Assembly: GCA_003161435.1 (NCBI GenBank)
Contig: PMOS01000020.1
Coordinates: 1 to 64,000 of the forward strand
Direction: 5' to 3'
Length of the DNA: 64,000 nucleotides
DNA from: Vulcanimicrobiota bacterium
Lineage (GTDB): Bacteria; Vulcanimicrobiota; Vulcanimicrobiia; Vulcanimicrobiales; Vulcanimicrobiaceae
Numbering within the stretch: position 1 is the stretch's first letter; every line of letters starts with the position of its first letter. Below, piece after piece: positions 7,380-17,672 of this stretch. The notes below the pieces were generated by a model that saw only the letters and a program-made list of their open reading frames with translations, ran no database searches and was not told the DNA's origin. The translations under genes were made by a program, and so were the position numbers.

Positions 7380-8926
7380 TTATGTGTGCGGTTGCGCGAT
7401 GAGCGTCGCCTCGAACTCCTCCGGATCGCGTTTGTATTCCGCAATCTTCTTCATTATCTGCTCGGGCGTGCGGGACGTCGCGGTGATGTAGCGCGCGCTC
7501 GCGCGAGATACGCCTTCGAAGAGCGCGTTGTTCGTGCGCGGCGGCTTCGTCTCCGCCGGCGCGGCGAGTGGACCCTTGGCGAACGTCTCCTGAATCGCCG
7601 CGTCGTTGTCGGCAGCGGCCGTGTCGTTGCTGCTTAGCACACCGTCGAACGTCGGCGCCTGCGGCATTCGATTGAAGAAGCCGGCAGTGTTGATGTCGAC
7701 TCCCGCCCATCCCAGCAGCGTCTTGATGAGCGACGTGTGATCGAACGGATACGCGCTCCCCGCCGGCGCGCGGAAGACGGTGTAGGGTGCAATGTACGGC
7801 GACATGAGGATCGTCGGCACACGCACGCCGAAGAGATTGAAGTCGAATCCGTTGTCGCTCACCAAGCCGTCGGGATTGATCGCGCCCCACTGCGGGGGTA
7901 CGTGATCGTATGTTCCGCCGTGCTCGTCGAACGTGATGATGAGCAGCGTGTTCTTCCATTGCGGGCTCCGCACGAGAACCTGAATGACGTTACCGACGAA
8001 CTGATCGCCGGGCGTAACGCTCGTCGGCGGATGCAGATCGGTCCCCTGCGTCATCTCGATCGAACCGGACAGGCCGTATCCCCACTTCGGCTCGAGGTAC
8101 GTGAACGGAAGCAGCGTGCCGTTGAGCGCGCGTGTGTAGAACTGCGCGATGTTCGCGATCTCGTCGCAGCCGCTCGTGAGCTGCGGAAACGTGTACTGCG
8201 TGAAGCATTGGTTCTGATGCCAGATGTCGGTGAAGTACAGGCCGCACGCTTTCCCCGCCTGCGCGAGCGCGTTGAAGATCGTCGGTAGGTTGAACTGCTC
8301 GACCGCGGACAGCGACTGATTGGCGTCGCGTCCGCACGACGTGCCGACGATCGAATAGGCGCGATTCGGATTCGTTTGCGTCGGCACCGAAGCGAACCAC
8401 GCATCGCTGATCGCGCCGTGCCGCGCGCCCGACGAGAGGTTCGGAATCTGCGACGGCTGGAACATCCAGAGGATGTCCATTCCGCCGTAAGCTTCCGTCG
8501 TCTCGGTCGTCCAGTAGTCCTGAAGAAAGCCGAGCATCGTCGGTTGGGTGCCATACGGCGGTCGGTCGAGACCTTGTTCTGGTTGCCGAAGATCTGGTTG
8601 AGGACGCCGTGCCCCGTTCCGAACCGCGACAAGTACTCCTCGGTCGGATCCCACCACGGAATGATCGACGGATCATCGCCTTGCTGGAGCAGTTGCTGGA
8701 TGGGGATCGGCAGGACGGGATAGTTCTTCAGATTGCCCCACCAGTCGAACGCGGGATTGCTCGCGGCCGCGGGGACGCCGTTGTACCGCTGCGGCGAGCC
8801 TTTGGGGTAGAACGTCAGCGGTGCCCCGGCCGCCGGGTAGAGATAGCCGAAGAGATTGTCGAGCGAGCGGTTCTCCAGCATGAGCATCACGATGTTGTTG
8901 ATCTGCGGCATCGTCGATTGCGGCAT
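7380..8926 (-). pseudogene. Phosphoesterase (phospholipase C family), frameshifted
   Basis: Two overlapping frames together encode one protein of about 515 residues. The N-terminal frame starts at ATG 8926 (AGGACGG upstream) with MLMLENRSLDNLFGYL and runs to QIFGNQNKVS; the second continues with RPPYGTQPTMLGFLQDYW and contains CGRDANQSLS, IITFDEHGGTYDHVPP and PFDHTSLIKTLL, the PF04185 metal-site motifs. The join lies near 8556-8575 and needs only a one-base change. Either it is an inactivated gene or a sequencing error; the rest is well preserved, which favours a recent event. No clear signal peptide. Paralogue of the gene at 1670-3985 but without the N-terminal repeats. Confidence 0.8.
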
Positions 8927-9062
8927 TCGGTACCCGTCCTATCGCGGCAAGTGCAGTGCCACGGCTCCGTGAGCCGTCCCGTCAGTTTTCAGGCGTCAAC
9001 GTTCCGTCGTGAGCCTCGGCGATCATCCTGCCGCACCGCCCATATTCCGCGGGCCATGACGT

Positions 9063-9956
9063 TCAGGACGGGAAGTACGCCGCGCTGTCCAGATCGTCGA
9101 GAAGTGCAGGCTCGGTCGGATGCCACGCGAGCGATTGCCGCGTTTTGGTGCTCGATGCGCCGGCGTCAATTTGCGCGAACCGCGTGAACCAGCCGAAGTG
9201 TGCGTCGACGTCGTCTCCCGATATGCTGACGACCGGAAGGTTCAAACGACGCCCGATGACGCCGGCGATCTCGCGGAACGGCACGCCCTCGTCGGCGACC
9301 GCGTGATAAACGGCGTGCTCCGCAGAGCGCTCGAGGGCGAGACGGTAGAGCCGCGCCGCATCGCGGCGGTGGACGCCGGGCCACCGATTATTCCCGTCGC
9401 CCACGTAGGCGGATACGCCGTGCTCGCGGGCAAGCCCGACGACGATCGGGACGAAGCCGTGGTCGCCTTTTCCGTGAACGGACGGAGAGAGCCGAATCAC
9501 GGAGACGCGTACACCGCGCGCAGCCGCGGCGGCCGCCGCCGACTCGGGGTCGCGCGGGAACGGCGCCGCGTTAGGATCGCGGACATCGTCTTCCGTCACC
9601 ATGCGTCCTGGTGCGATCAGCGCAACACCGGATGTGACGATGAGCGGCCGGCCCGTCCCGGCCAATGCGGAGCCCAGCGCGTCGATGGCGCTCCGCTCGG
9701 CCGCGCCGTTTTCGGCGAAGCGCGCGAAATCATGGCTGAAGGCGGTGTGGATGACGGCGTCCGAGGCGGCTGCGCCGGCGCGCAGGCTCTCGAGATCTTC
9801 GAGGCTCCCCCGGTGCACAGCGATCCCCGCGGAAGCCAGGGCGGCGGCCGCATCGTCGGACCGCGCTAGGGCGACGACGCTATGACCGGCGTCCCGAAGC
9901 TCCTCGATGACGGCCGACCCCACCCATCCGGTGGCTCCGGTGACGAAAACACGCAT
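9063..9956 (-). CDS. NAD(P)-dependent epimerase/reductase (extended SDR)
   Basis: 297 residues. The N-terminus MRVFVTGATGWVGSAVIEEL carries the GxxGxxG nucleotide-binding motif; VIHTAFSHD and a later VIRLSPSVHGKGDHG are typical of the atypical/extended SDR group that includes nucleoside-diphosphate-sugar epimerase-like proteins. The usual YxxxK is not obvious, so the catalytic type is uncertain. It is transcribed away from a TetR regulator with two operator-like repeats between them, so it is the likely TetR target. Confidence 0.85.
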   Translation of the reverse strand: MRVFVTGATGWVGSAVIEELRDAGHSVVALARSDDAAAALASAGIAVHRGSLEDLESLRAGAAASDAVIHTAFSHDFARFAENGAAERSAIDALGSALAGTGRPLIVTSGVALIAPGRMVTEDDVRDPNAAPFPRDPESAAAAAAARGVRVSVIRLSPSVHGKGDHGFVPIVVGLAREHGVSAYVGDGNNRWPGVHRRDAARLYRLALERSAEHAVYHAVADEGVPFREIAGVIGRRLNLPVVSISGDDVDAHFGWFTRFAQIDAGASSTKTRQSLAWHPTEPALLDDLDSAAYFPS

Positions 9957-9978
9957 GACTCGGACGTTCCCCTCGTGA

Positions 9979-10023
9979 TGGCAGTTACTGACATGAGGAT
10001 AGCACAGACGTCAGCCACTGTCA
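9979..10023. promoter_or_regulatory. Paired TetR operator candidates in a divergent promoter
   Basis: Two 15-bp near-palindromes in opposite orientation, centred 30 bp apart: TGGCAGTTACTGACA at 9979-9993 and, read on the minus strand, TGACAGTGGCTGACG at 10009-10023. Each contains CAGT/ACTG or CAG/CTG arms. Three helical turns between centres suit two TetR dimers on one DNA face, repressing both the SDR gene and tetR. Confidence 0.55.
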
Positions 10024-10029
10024 TCATGT

Positions 10030-10608
10030 ATGATGGAAGGAATGAGCCGATGGAGCCCCAATGCGCGCGGCCGCCTCGAGCAGGCCGCTTACGAGCTTTT
10101 CCTTGACCAGGGGTACGAGCAGACCACCGTCGCCGATATTGCGAAGCGGGCGGGACTGACTGAGCGGACGTTTTTCCGGCATTACGCGGACAAGCGTGAG
10201 GTGCTCTTTGGCGGCTCCGCCGCATTGCGTGACGAGTTGCTGCGGGTGCTCGAGGGGCTACCGCCGGCGCTTCCGACGATCGAGGCCGTTCGGGTCGCCG
10301 TCGAAGCGATGTCGAGCCTTATGAATGGACGGCGCGCCGTTGCACGTGAGCGCCACCGGGTCGTCGCCGCGCACGCGGACCTGCAGGAGCGCGAACTGAT
10401 CAAACGCGCGACGCTCACCGCGGCGCTCGCACAGGCCTTGCACCGGCGCGGAGTACCGGAACCGACGGCAAGTCTCGCTGCCGATATGGGGATGGCCGTG
10501 TTCTACGTCGGATTCGGCCATTGGCTCGACGATCCGGCAGACCGAGAGCTCGTCGAGATCGTTCACGAGGGATTCGATCAGCTCAAAGCCGTCGCTTCCG
10601 GCACCTAA
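10030..10608 (+). CDS. TetR-family transcriptional regulator
   Basis: 192 residues. The HTH is GYEQTTVADIAKRAGLTERTFFRHYADKREVLF, classic TetR; the C-terminal half is an unassigned ligand-binding domain. Three in-frame ATGs lie close together (10030, 10033, 10042); the first is listed, although GGAAGG lies just before the third and protein similarity starts near MSRWSPNARGRL. Divergent from the SDR gene at 9063-9956, with which it probably forms a small detoxification switch. Confidence 0.9.
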   Translation: MMEGMSRWSPNARGRLEQAAYELFLDQGYEQTTVADIAKRAGLTERTFFRHYADKREVLFGGSAALRDELLRVLEGLPPALPTIEAVRVAVEAMSSLMNGRRAVARERHRVVAAHADLQERELIKRATLTAALAQALHRRGVPEPTASLAADMGMAVFYVGFGHWLDDPADRELVEIVHEGFDQLKAVASGT

Positions 10609-10660
10609 TCGCTTCTCAGCGCGACCGGTAAGCTGGGCGCTTGGCGTCGAAAATGGGCGC

Positions 10661-11464
10661 GTGCCGAAAGTCTTCAGCCGACGGACGCTTGGGGAGTTCG
10701 AGGCCGCGTCAGCGTCGATTCCTCTTCGTCAGCTCGATCGGGCATTTGACGGCGCGAATATTCGTCTGGGCGAGGATCCCGGTGGACCCGACGGAGCGCG
10801 CCGAGCGCAATTCCGCCGCTACATAGTCAGCGTGGATCAGAATGATCCGCAACAGCTGGATCGACTTGCCGACGCGCTCGGGGCATTGATTGAGGAAGTG
10901 GCAACGTCGAAGCAAGATTTCCTCGTGAAGGCCGCGGAACGTGACGGCTTCTTCTTCGCGGACGGCGTCTTTCGGCCGGCGGGGACTGCCGCAAGTTCTT
11001 TCGCGGTGACGCGTGTCGAGGACTTGGCGCTTATCGATGACCGTGGTAGGCGGCTGCATCTCCTTGCAAACGATAGTCCGAAAGACGCCATTGGTGGAGC
11101 AGAAGAGCTGGTCGAATCCGTTTGTCGGACCGTCTTGCGCCTCATCGGCGAGCCGGCCCCTGGGAAAACAGCTGACCTCGTCGATATCGCGAAATCGACG
11201 CTCGAGGCCCTCGAGGTAGTTCCTGGGGGTATCAACGATGCGAAAAAGGGCGCCGCCCTCGTCCGTAGATTTCTACAGCAGCTAGGCGCCGTCGTTGCTA
11301 GTATCGGCGAACTGCGAAACGTATACGGTTCGGGTCACGGGCGCGACGGCAAATGGAAAGGTCTTTCACCCCGTCATGCTCGACTCGCGGTCGGCGCGGC
11401 CGTCACGTTCGCCGGCTTCATTGCGGAAACGTACGTGGAGCGGGCCGCGTCGAAAAACAGTTGA
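10661..11464 (+). CDS. Abortive-infection family protein (Abi_C domain)
   Basis: 267 residues from a GTG at 10661. The C-terminal 60 residues, ELRNVYGSGHGRDGKWKGL then SPRHARLAVGAAVTFAGFI and ET, fit the Abi_C (PF14355) signature. Members occur in phage-defence proteins, where this domain accompanies variable N-termini. Here the N-terminal part (1-200) is helical and unassigned; no nuclease or NTPase motif is visible. It is a single gene with no partner, near the end of the TetR block. A defence role is possible but rests on the domain name only. Confidence 0.7.
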   Translation: MPKVFSRRTLGEFEAASASIPLRQLDRAFDGANIRLGEDPGGPDGARRAQFRRYIVSVDQNDPQQLDRLADALGALIEEVATSKQDFLVKAAERDGFFFADGVFRPAGTAASSFAVTRVEDLALIDDRGRRLHLLANDSPKDAIGGAEELVESVCRTVLRLIGEPAPGKTADLVDIAKSTLEALEVVPGGINDAKKGAALVRRFLQQLGAVVASIGELRNVYGSGHGRDGKWKGLSPRHARLAVGAAVTFAGFIAETYVERAASKNS

Positions 11465-11484
11465 CGGTGCGCTCGCGAAGCGTC

Positions 11485-12108
11485 TCAGGCGGGCGCGGGC
11501 AGCCGAAGCGCTTCGCGGATCTCGTCCCACGCGAGCACGCGGCCCAGACAGGTTTCGATCAGCGTTAGCGCCATGCGGTGCGCCTCCTCGCCGTCCATCG
11601 AGTCGACGCAGTCGCGCAGCACGACCAGATCGAAGTCGCGGTTGACGGTTTCGAACGACGTGCAGAGCACGCAGCTGTTCGTGTTGACGCCCGCGAGCAA
11701 CACCGTCTTCGCGCCGAGGTCGCGCAGCACGAACTCCAGGTCGGTATGAAGGTACGCGCTGTAGCGCTTCTTGGTCGCGACGATAATGTCGGCCGGTGCG
11801 TACAGCTCGGGGACGATCTGCGTTCCGGGCGAGCCCGCGAGGTTGTGTTCGTGCGAGCGTGCGCGCGTCGCCGAGCGTTTGCCGCCCCAGAACGGGTTCG
11901 ACTCCGACTCGCGCGACGTTCGGTAGATCGTCACGACGTGGACGACCGGGATCCCGCTCGCCCGCAGCGCGGCGAAGATCGGCGCGCTGCGTTCGATCAG
12001 CGCCCGGCTGCGTTCCGCCGGGAGCGGCAACGTCGCGACGCTCGGGTCGAGATGGCCGCGGTGCATGTCGACTGCGACGAGGACGGTCGCGTGGGGTTCC
12101 AACTCCAT
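11485..12108 (-). CDS. Isochorismatase-family cysteine hydrolase
   Basis: 207 residues from the ATG 12108 (a GTG directly before it is also possible). The catalytic triad of the family is present: Asp14 (VAVDMHRGH), Lys in ATKKRYSAY near 113, and Cys146 in AGVNTNSCVLCTSFE. The family includes isochorismatases, nicotinamidases and N-carbamoyl hydrolases; the substrate cannot be read from the sequence. Divergent from the ArsR/SRPBCC pair at 12193. Confidence 0.87.
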   Translation of the reverse strand: MELEPHATVLVAVDMHRGHLDPSVATLPLPAERSRALIERSAPIFAALRASGIPVVHVVTIYRTSRESESNPFWGGKRSATRARSHEHNLAGSPGTQIVPELYAPADIIVATKKRYSAYLHTDLEFVLRDLGAKTVLLAGVNTNSCVLCTSFETVNRDFDLVVLRDCVDSMDGEEAHRMALTLIETCLGRVLAWDEIREALRLPAPA

Positions 12109-12156
12109 CACCCCCGGCGATTACCGGCCGTGCGGGACCACGCCTCCGCGAATGTC

Positions 12157-12186
12157 TTGACTCATTCATAACCGATGGGCTATTGT
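12157..12186 (+). promoter_or_regulatory. Promoter of ArsR-SRPBCC pair, leaderless layout, with operator
   Basis: TTGACT at 12157-12162, 18 bp, TATTGT at 12181-12186. The expected start of transcription, 7 nt further on, is position 12193, exactly the GTG of the ArsR gene. An imperfect 16-bp palindrome, ATAACCGATGGGCTAT at 12168-12183 (6 of 8 pairs match), covers the spacer and -10 and would allow autorepression. Confidence 0.6.
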
Positions 12187-12192
12187 TTCTGG

Positions 12193-12513
12193 GTGCAAGC
12201 TACCGCTGATGACCTCTTTCGGGCACTCGCCGACCCCACACGGCGGGCACTTTTCGAGCGCCTCGTCCTCGCGGAGTTGCCTGTTCACGCCCTGACCGAG
12301 CGTGCCGGCGTCTCGCAGCCCGCCGTGTCAAAACATCTGCGCGTTCTGAAGCAGGCCGGTCTGGTACGCGACCGCCATGAAGGACGCCAAACCCATTATA
12401 GCGCGCAGCTCGGCGCGCTTGCGCCCCTGATCGACTGGACAAGCCAGATGGCCGGGTTCTGGCAGAGCCGATTCGACCACCTCGAAGAGCTGCTGAAAAG
12501 GATGGACCAATGA
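12193..12513 (+). CDS. ArsR-family winged-helix regulator
   Basis: 106 residues from GTG 12193, which coincides with the predicted transcription start; an in-frame ATG at 12175 lies inside the promoter and is unlikely. Sequence features: LFRALADPTRRALFERLV and the recognition helix SQPAVSKHLRVLKQAGLV. No metal ligands. It overlaps the SRPBCC gene by ATGA (12510-12513), so the two are translationally coupled. Probably an autorepressor. Confidence 0.9.
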   Translation: MQATADDLFRALADPTRRALFERLVLAELPVHALTERAGVSQPAVSKHLRVLKQAGLVRDRHEGRQTHYSAQLGALAPLIDWTSQMAGFWQSRFDHLEELLKRMDQ

Positions 12514-12920
12514 GCGAGGAATCGACCGAAACGCTCTCCGTCGTGGTCGAACGTGAGGTACCTCATCCGCCGGAAAAGATCTGGCGCGCTCTCACTCAAC
12601 CACAGCTGATCGACGAGTGGCTGATGAAGAACGACTTCAAGCCTGTCGTGGACCATCGTTTCAATCTTCGCGCAGACTGGGGCGCTGTCGACTGTCGGGT
12701 CCTGGCAGTCGAGCCGAACAAAACGCTGTCTTACACGTGGGCGGCCTATGGTCTCGAGAGTGTCGTCACTTGGACTCTCACCCCTACGAGCACGGGGACC
12801 AACGTGCGCATGGAGCAGTCGGGCTTCCGGCCGGATCAGCAGCAGGCATACCAGGGCGCCAAGGGCGGATGGCCGCAGTTCTTTACGGCCCTGGAGCAGG
12901 TATTGGCGCGAATAGATTGA
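12510..12920 (+). CDS. SRPBCC/AHSA1 family protein
   Basis: 136 residues. VEREVPHPPEKIWRALTQPQ and LIDEWLMKNDF open the START-like fold; VVTWTLTPTSTGTNVRMEQSGF closes it. Typical partner of metal-independent ArsR proteins. Ligand unknown. The gene ends 28 nt before a stem-loop that separates it from katG. Confidence 0.88.
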   Translation: MSEESTETLSVVVEREVPHPPEKIWRALTQPQLIDEWLMKNDFKPVVDHRFNLRADWGAVDCRVLAVEPNKTLSYTWAAYGLESVVTWTLTPTSTGTNVRMEQSGFRPDQQQAYQGAKGGWPQFFTALEQVLARID

Positions 12921-12947
12921 TGCCGGCAGAAATGAGCTCTAAGCACA

Positions 12948-12979
12948 AGAAGAGGCCCCGCTTTCGCGAGGCCTCTTCT
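12948..12979. terminator. Stem-loop terminator between convergent genes
   Basis: Perfect 10-bp inverted repeat AGAAGAGGCC (12948-12957) and GGCCTCTTCT (12970-12979) with a 12-nt loop, placed between the convergent SRPBCC gene and katG. There is no long T run on either side, but position and symmetry fit a bidirectional terminator. Confidence 0.7.
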
Positions 12980-13002
12980 CCGTTGACTCGCGGAGTACGA
13001 GG

Positions 13003-15334
<2,332 letters not shown>

Positions 15335-15369
15335 GTCCGTAACCGGGAGGCTACTCCATCCCCAAGCCC

Positions 15370-15765
15370 GTGTCAAGCGCCGTTCAAGGGCTCCCGCCGA
15401 ACTACCGGACGGTCCTCGACGTCGTCGAGGAAGCCGGACCCGGCGGCCACCTGACCGCCCAAGAAATCTGGCTCCGCGCCCGCGCACTGCAGCCCCGGAT
15501 CGGCTTCGCCACGGTGCACCGCGGATTGATCCGGCTGCACGAGTTCGGCGCGGTGATGAAGATCGACGTCCCCGGCGAGGCCTCGGCGGTGTACGAGCCC
15601 GCCGCGAGCCCGCACGCCCACTTCCTCTGTACGGGTTGCGGCGCGATCACCGATCTCGAATACGCCGTTCCGGCGCAAACCGTCCGCCGGCTCGCCGAAC
15701 GCCACGGAGTCGCGATCGAAGGCGAGACGGTAACGTTCACCGGTCGTTGCGCGAGCTGCGGCTAG
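15370..15765 (+). CDS. Fur-family regulator (PerR-like)
   Basis: 131 residues from GTG 15370. The winged helix GFATVHRGLIRLHEFGAV and the two zinc-site pairs CTGCG and CASCG are typical of Fur/PerR proteins; HAHFLC carries metal ligands. Opposite katG, the arrangement known for PerR or FurA control of catalase-peroxidase, so a peroxide sensor is likely, though iron sensing cannot be excluded. Odd start: the only good SD (GGGAGG, 15345-15350) sits 7 nt before an in-frame ATC (15358), not before the GTG, which is 19 nt away; translation may begin at ATC, or an ATG has been altered. Confidence 0.88.
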   Translation: MSSAVQGLPPNYRTVLDVVEEAGPGGHLTAQEIWLRARALQPRIGFATVHRGLIRLHEFGAVMKIDVPGEASAVYEPAASPHAHFLCTGCGAITDLEYAVPAQTVRRLAERHGVAIEGETVTFTGRCASCG

Positions 15766-16386
15766 CTAGACCAGCGCGGTGCCGATCATCCCGTTGCGCG
15801 TGACCAGCGCGGCAAGCTCGGCTTCCGGCGCGCCCTCCGTACCCGACGGTCGCTGCGGCAACACGAGGTAGCGCACTTCGGCGGTGCTGTCCCACACGAC
15901 GATCTCGACGTCGGCGTCGACCGTCGTGCCGAACTCCGCGAGCACGCTCCTCGGGTCGCGCACCACGCGCGAGCGGTACGCGGCGCTCTTGTACCATGTC
16001 GGCGAGGGCCCGAGCAGGGCGAGCGGGTAGCACGAGCAGAGCGTGCAGACGATGACGTTGTGGCGCGCCGGCTCGTTCGCGACGACGCGCAGCGTCACCG
16101 GCGACCAGTGCGTGAGGTCGATGCCGATCTCCGCGAGCGCCGCATTGCCGTCGGCGAGCAGCCGCGCGCGAAAGCCGTCGTCGAGCCAGGCGCGAGCGAT
16201 CGCACGCGCGCCGTTCGCGGGCTGCGCGTGAACGAGAAATGTCTCGATCACCGCGTCGAGTTCCGCTTCCGTCATCATGCCGGCGCGTTCCAGGTCGGCG
16301 ACGAGAGCCTTCACGCGGTTCGAAGCGCCCGCCGATGTCTCGTGGACGTGACCGTGTCCCTCACCGTGGTCGTGGTCGTGCGTCAT
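15766..16386 (-). CDS. nthA: Nitrile hydratase alpha subunit, cobalt type
   Basis: 206 residues from ATG 16386. The metal-binding loop is VIVCTLCSCYPLALLG; the Thr in C-T-L-C-S-C is characteristic of the cobalt enzymes (iron enzymes have Ser). Two of the cysteines are normally oxidised to sulfinic/sulfenic acid. WYKSAAYRSRVVRDPR and VVWDSTAEVRYLVLPQRP are further family blocks. The N-terminus is His-rich (MTHDHDHGEGHGHVH), as often seen in cobalt-type enzymes. The enzyme hydrates nitriles to amides. It overlaps the preceding beta-C gene by ATGA. No activator gene for cobalt insertion is visible next to it. Confidence 0.93.
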   Translation of the reverse strand: MTHDHDHGEGHGHVHETSAGASNRVKALVADLERAGMMTEAELDAVIETFLVHAQPANGARAIARAWLDDGFRARLLADGNAALAEIGIDLTHWSPVTLRVVANEPARHNVIVCTLCSCYPLALLGPSPTWYKSAAYRSRVVRDPRSVLAEFGTTVDADVEIVVWDSTAEVRYLVLPQRPSGTEGAPEAELAALVTRNGMIGTALV

Positions 16387-16652
16387 TCCGGCTCCAAATA
16401 TGATGCGTACAAGTCGGCGCACACGCTGCCGTGCGGGTCGGCGTCCGTGCCCCAGACGTCCGGATTCGCGAAGCGCACTGTGAAGGCGCGCTGCGATGCG
16501 GCGACGTCGCCCGCCGCGCGCGCATCCGCGAACGGCAGCGGCCCCAAGTCCCACACCACGACGCCGGGTCGGCCGCGAAGGTACGCCGGCAGCCGCGTGT
16601 GTCCGGACGGGTTCATCACCTTCGTGCGCACGCGGTCACCGATCGCGAACAT
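16383..16652 (-). CDS. Nitrile hydratase beta subunit, C-terminal half as a separate gene
   Basis: 89 residues from ATG 16652. MFAIGDRVRTKVMNPSGHTR, then LPAYLRGRPGVVVW and FANPDVWGTDADPHGSVCAD are the SH3-like C-terminal domain of NHase beta. The start lies inside the end of the beta-N gene (17 nt overlap, other frame) and the stop overlaps the alpha start. In thiocyanate hydrolase and toyocamycin nitrile hydratase, the beta chain is likewise two polypeptides. The alternative is a one-gene beta chain broken by a frameshift; the ready ATG and lack of leftover linker favour a real split. Confidence 0.85.
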   Translation of the reverse strand: MFAIGDRVRTKVMNPSGHTRLPAYLRGRPGVVVWDLGPLPFADARAAGDVAASQRAFTVRFANPDVWGTDADPHGSVCADLYASYLEPE

Positions 16653-16911
16653 CGGTGAGCCCCTTCTCGCGCACCAGCGTCTCGATGCCGTGCAGCCACT
16701 TCTCGTAGTACGACGCTGCCAGATACTCCACCGGCGGCATCCGTTCGACGGCATCGCGAAATTCGTCGAGCGTGTAGCACCGCGCCCGCAGCAGGAGGCG
16801 GTTGATCGCGAAAACGCGTGCCTCCCATTCGTGGTGAAATGGCGGCTCGTCGGATTCAATCTTTAGCGGACCGAACCCATGTGCGCCGCCGAGGTCGTGG
16901 ATACGGCTCAT
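16636..16911 (-). CDS. nthB: Nitrile hydratase beta subunit, N-terminal half as a separate gene
   Basis: 91 residues. The start ATG 16911 has GGAGG 5 nt upstream; an in-frame ATG at 16956 has none. MSRIHDLGGAHGFGPL is the canonical NHase beta N-terminus; EWEARVFAINRLL and YYEKWLHGIETLVREKGL end the helical domain. Translation stops at TGA 16638-16636 just before the region where fused beta chains have their linker. Gene order beta-N, beta-C, alpha matches the order recalled for the thiocyanate hydrolase genes scnB-scnA-scnC, but the alpha loop looks like a nitrile hydratase. Confidence 0.87.
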   Translation of the reverse strand: MSRIHDLGGAHGFGPLKIESDEPPFHHEWEARVFAINRLLLRARCYTLDEFRDAVERMPPVEYLAASYYEKWLHGIETLVREKGLTDVRDR

Positions 16912-17189
16912 GTGGGCCTCCGTGAGGGCGTCACGTAAAGGGTCTATGCCCGTCATGCGGCGCACTCCTTGCGCCTTCGCTCGTACCAACGGAGCACCCA
17001 CAGCGTTCGGAGCGTGGTCCACCGACTCGGCTCACCGACTGATTCGCCGAACGGAAGGGCGAGCGCCTCGTCGTACGCGCAATCGAGGAGCCATCGACCG
17101 TCGGCCTCCCCTGCGTTACGGCTTCTCGAGCCACCATTGCAGGCGAGCGGCCGTCAGGGCGAGCATACTGGGCGAATGAGGAGGGTCGT

Positions 17190-17603
17190 ATGAACCGATT
17201 CCGTCTCCTGGCCGTCGTGGCCGCTTGCGCCGTCGTAACCACCGTTGCGGCCTCCGCCGCACCGGGTCGCGTCAAGATTCACGTACACGTTCGCGTGACG
17301 AACATTCCGCTCAACGACGTGACGATCAGCTGCGGCAGCTTCGGCGCCGGAGCACCGCCCCACATCGGAGAGCGGCCGCTGACGCATGTGTCCACCGCAC
17401 CGACCGCGCCGCTTCAAACGATCGAGCTTACCGTGCCGGTGGCGTCGGCCGCGTTCTTCGTCGGCTGTTGGCCGTCGACGAGCCTGCCCAACGGGCTGAA
17501 CGAAAAATCCACGACGCGGATGGTGTCGGCGCGCTTGCCGCGACCGCTGCCTGCCACGCCGATCGTGATGGCGCCAATGATCGTGCTGGGCAATAGCCGC
17601 TGA
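17190..17603 (+). CDS. Small secreted protein of unknown function
   Basis: 137 residues with a clear signal peptide (MNRFRLLAVVAACAVVTTVA, cleavage near ASA-AP). The mature part is beta-rich with Cys49 and Cys94 or so and no recognised domain. GGAGGG precedes the ATG by 6 nt. Probably periplasmic or extracellular. Divergent from the nitrile hydratase genes. Confidence 0.65.
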   Translation: MNRFRLLAVVAACAVVTTVAASAAPGRVKIHVHVRVTNIPLNDVTISCGSFGAGAPPHIGERPLTHVSTAPTAPLQTIELTVPVASAAFFVGCWPSTSLPNGLNEKSTTRMVSARLPRPLPATPIVMAPMIVLGNSR

Positions 17604-17672
17604 CCTACTCGCTCCAGTGAATCTCCAAGCCGATGCCCCGCAGGTTCCGGCGTACTTCATGCTGCTCGCGTC

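Noticed and set aside
16957-17166. Minus-strand fragments LTAARLQWWLEKP and DEALALPFGESVGEPSRW upstream of the nitrile hydratase genes
   Set aside because: They look partly coding and could be a lost accessory gene, but lie in two frames with a stop between, and no family is recognised.
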